DNA of 7,033 nt from Synergistales bacterium (lineage in GTDB: Bacteria > Synergistota > Synergistia > Synergistales > 79-D21), in assembly GCA_015657435.1 (NCBI GenBank), contig JADLKH010000003.1:715601-722633 (forward strand), in the 5' to 3' direction. Made by a program: the position numbers and the translations under genes. The notes below the pieces were generated by a model. That model saw only the letters and a list, made by a program, of their open reading frames with translations. It was not told where the DNA came from and did no database searches. This document shows, piece by piece, positions 6,239-7,033 of this stretch. Within the stretch, counting starts at the first letter, position 1, and every line of letters begins with the position of its first letter.

Positions 6239-6286
6239 AGGACTGCAAATCCTTCACCCCCGGTTCGAATCCGGGTGCCGCCTCCA
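6239..6286 (+). pseudogene. 3' half of tRNA-Cys (GCA), probable attachment-site scar
   Basis: From the anticodon stem onward this is a textbook tRNA-Cys. The anticodon loop is CTGCAAA (6242-6248, anticodon GCA) and the T-arm is CCCGG-TTCGAAT-CCGGG (6259-6275). The acceptor 3' strand is TGCCGCC, the discriminator is T (U73, as in bacterial tRNA-Cys), and CCA is encoded at 6284-6286. The D-arm and the matching 5' acceptor strand (GGCGGC-type) are absent; the sequence upstream (TGCATACACACATATC) is unrelated, and the outermost pair of the anticodon stem is already mismatched. It cannot fold into a tRNA. A 3' tRNA half starting at the anticodon stem is what tyrosine-recombinase integration leaves at the distal end of an island. 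In that case the element lies to the left and the chromosome resumes to the right. Confidence 0.85.
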
Positions 6287-6340
6287 AGTCTTTAAACCGC
6301 GTGGTATAATGAATTCAGGCAATCCAGAAAACCTCAAAGA

Positions 6341-6372
6341 CCTTCTGGGATAACCCCGGAAGGCCTTTTTTG
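6341..6372 (+). terminator. Intrinsic terminator downstream of the tRNA-Cys fragment
   Basis: CCTTCTGGG (6341-6349) pairs with CCCGGAAGG (6355-6363) with one G-U pair and a 5-base loop. A run of T begins at 6366 (TTTTTT, then GTTTT). It stands about 55 bases after the encoded CCA, so it is plausibly the original terminator of the intact tRNA-Cys gene, left in place with the 3' half. Confidence 0.75.
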
Positions 6373-6404
6373 TTTTGGCGGCGCATCCCTTCCACACAAT
6401 CACG

Positions 6405-6638
6405 ATGGAACCGAAACATCCTGCATTGCGCGCCGTCCGTGTTCGGAATCTGCAAGGAAAGGCAAGGAAAAAACGCATGGGAAACAAGCTGGTGTTCGTC
6501 AGCGGAGCGCCCTTCTGGTTCACGCCGGAAGGCCGATTCGAAGCGGCGGAGCAGAAGAACGGCCTGTTCGTGGAACGGGTGCTGCTTCGCACGGAACGCG
6601 GACTGCGTGAAATCGTCAACGGCAAGGTCGTTCGATAG
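6405..6638 (+). CDS. Small basic protein of unknown family; 3' end forms part of repeat copy 3
   Basis: 77 residues from the ATG at 6405 to TAG at 6636-6638. No ribosome site precedes that ATG; the in-frame ATG at 6477 (53 residues) has AAGGA about nine bases upstream and may be the true start. The N-terminal part is strongly basic (RAVRVRNLQGKARKKR). It is followed by MGNKLVFVSGAPFWFTPEGR and a charged C-terminus ending NGLFVERVLLRTERGLREI and VNGKVVR. I recognise no domain. Two signs suggest it is really coded. Third codon positions are mostly G or C, unlike other frames. The homologous stretch in repeat copy 1 differs almost only at synonymous positions. Copies 1 and 2 no longer encode a complete protein, so this is the intact member here. 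The RNA after the stop carries the two hairpins common to all copies. Confidence 0.55.
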   Translation: MEPKHPALRAVRVRNLQGKARKKRMGNKLVFVSGAPFWFTPEGRFEAAEQKNGLFVERVLLRTERGLREIVNGKVVR

Positions 6639-6728
6639 GACGCAGGAAGCAGTGGAGAGAAGCCGGAAAAACCGGCTTCGAACTGAAAGATGAAGAGGAC
6701 CTCCCCATCCGGGGAGGTCCTCGTTTTG
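6556..6728 (+). repeat. Copy 3 of the three-copy repeat, joined to an intact ORF
   Basis: Aligns with copies 1 (428-600) and 2 (1798-1955) in the same orientation. The first half is the C-terminal coding part of the small gene ending at 6638. The second half is noncoding: a conserved AGGACGCAGGAAGCAGTGG, hairpin A (GAAGCCGG 6659-6666, loop AAAAA, CCGGCTTC 6672-6679) and the terminator. The hairpin loops differ between copies while the stems are kept. This copy lies to the right of the tRNA-Cys fragment, the others to the left. Confidence 0.85.
6695..6727 (+). terminator. Intrinsic terminator of repeat copy 3
   Basis: GAGGACCTCCCC (6695-6706) pairs perfectly with GGGGAGGTCCTC (6711-6722) around a 4-base ATCC loop; G and TTTT follow (6723-6727). 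It is the strongest of the three and separates the small gene from the isochorismatase-family gene downstream. Confidence 0.85.
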
Positions 6729-6812
6729 TGTGGGTGGAGTAGGTGAAATCGCTTGGACTGGTAGAATCATGCTCATAGGCCAAAACTGACGACCATCAAA
6801 GGAGGACATCAC

Positions 6813-7033
6813 ATGGGCAAGACGCTCCTCGTCATAGATCTGCAAAACGATTATTTCCCCGGGGGGAAATATCCTCTTTGGAATGCGGAGGGAACGCTTT
6901 TCGCTATCGAGAAGGTGATTGGGCAGGCAAAACTTTCCAGGGTTCCGGTCGTGCTGGTTCAACATATTGCAGACGAAACAAGGGGGATCTCCCCGTTCTT
7001 CAACAAGGGGACCGAAGGGGCGGGGTTGCATCC
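6813..7033 (+). CDS. Isochorismatase-family cysteine hydrolase, 3' end outside the window
   Basis: The ATG at 6813 follows an excellent GGAGG (6801-6805) with seven bases between. 73 residues are visible. The start MGKTLLVIDLQNDYFPGGKYPL is the hallmark N-terminus of the isochorismatase-like fold, with Asp9 the first residue of the Asp-Lys-Cys catalytic triad; VPVVLVQH is the second core strand, followed by the usual substrate-loop region. Family members hydrolyse amides, ethers or related small molecules (isochorismate, nicotinamide, N-carbamoyl compounds), and the visible part does not show which. The Lys and Cys lie beyond the window. The gene follows a strong terminator, so it has its own transcript. 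Confidence 0.93.
   Translation, partial: MGKTLLVIDLQNDYFPGGKYPLWNAEGTLFAIEKVIGQAKLSRVPVVLVQHIADETRGISPFFNKGTEGAGLH

Noticed and set aside
5778..6286. Intron-containing tRNA-Cys, with GGTGGC at 5781 as a possible 5' acceptor strand
   Set aside because: GGTGGC could pair with most of the 3' acceptor strand, but no proper position 7-9 bases, D-arm or 5' anticodon-stem strand follows, and the bases are better explained by a local hairpin with TATA loop.
6305..6310. Perfect TATAAT just after the tRNA-Cys fragment
   Set aside because: No -35-like hexamer at a suitable distance, and a terminator follows within 40 bases.
6315..7031. 238-codon open frame on the minus strand
   Set aside because: It runs antisense through the well-supported isochorismatase-family start, a terminator and the small + strand gene. 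Its protein has no recognisable domain.
1..7033. CRISPR array, rRNA or complete tRNA gene
   Set aside because: No regularly spaced repeat-spacer pattern, no rRNA-like stretch and no full cloverleaf were seen on either strand.

Overview
This is a mid-GC bacterial window. The lipoprotein signal peptide, the Sec-exported MORN protein and the mixed ATG/GTG starts behind strong Shine-Dalgarno sites suggest a Gram-negative organism, perhaps a Desulfobacterota-like lineage. That lineage guess is inference only; no marker gene here settles it.

Layout, left to right. (1) Positions 1-411 hold the 3' part of a phosphinothricin/methionine-sulfoximine-type GNAT acetyltransferase on the + strand. (2) A repeat unit (copy 1, 428-600) follows and ends in an intrinsic terminator. 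(3) A minus-strand gene for an exported MORN-repeat protein (639-1700) comes next, and then repeat copy 2 (1798-1955). (4) A minus-strand DUF1254/DUF1214 lipoprotein gene (1979-3424) has a plausible sigma-70 promoter at 3479-3507. (5) About 770 bases (3508-4277) hold no convincing gene, but contain a weak decayed-looking frame, three GTTGGGGA repeats and a small dyad. (6) Two overlapping + strand genes (4278-4961 and 4942-5538) encode a PD-(D/E)XK nuclease of the PDDEXK_4 type and a partner that looks like the C-terminal half of longer single-chain relatives. (7) About 700 bases (5539-6238) have two strong hairpins but no convincing gene. (8) The 3' half of a tRNA-Cys gene (6239-6286) has no 5' half, which is the usual scar of integration into a tRNA gene; a terminator follows. 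(9) A small unknown gene (6405-6638) has a 3' end that forms part of repeat copy 3 (6556-6728). (10) The 5' part of an isochorismatase-family hydrolase gene (6813 to the window end) closes the window.

The most interesting points are the split nuclease pair lying between gene-poor flanks next to a tRNA-Cys attachment-like scar, which is a typical place for defence or other accessory cargo, and the three-copy repeat. In the repeat, the 5' part is the coding end of a small protein family: copies 1 and 3 differ almost only at synonymous sites. The 3' part is a conserved two-hairpin module ending in a terminator. The remaining genes are ordinary and do not form a shared pathway.
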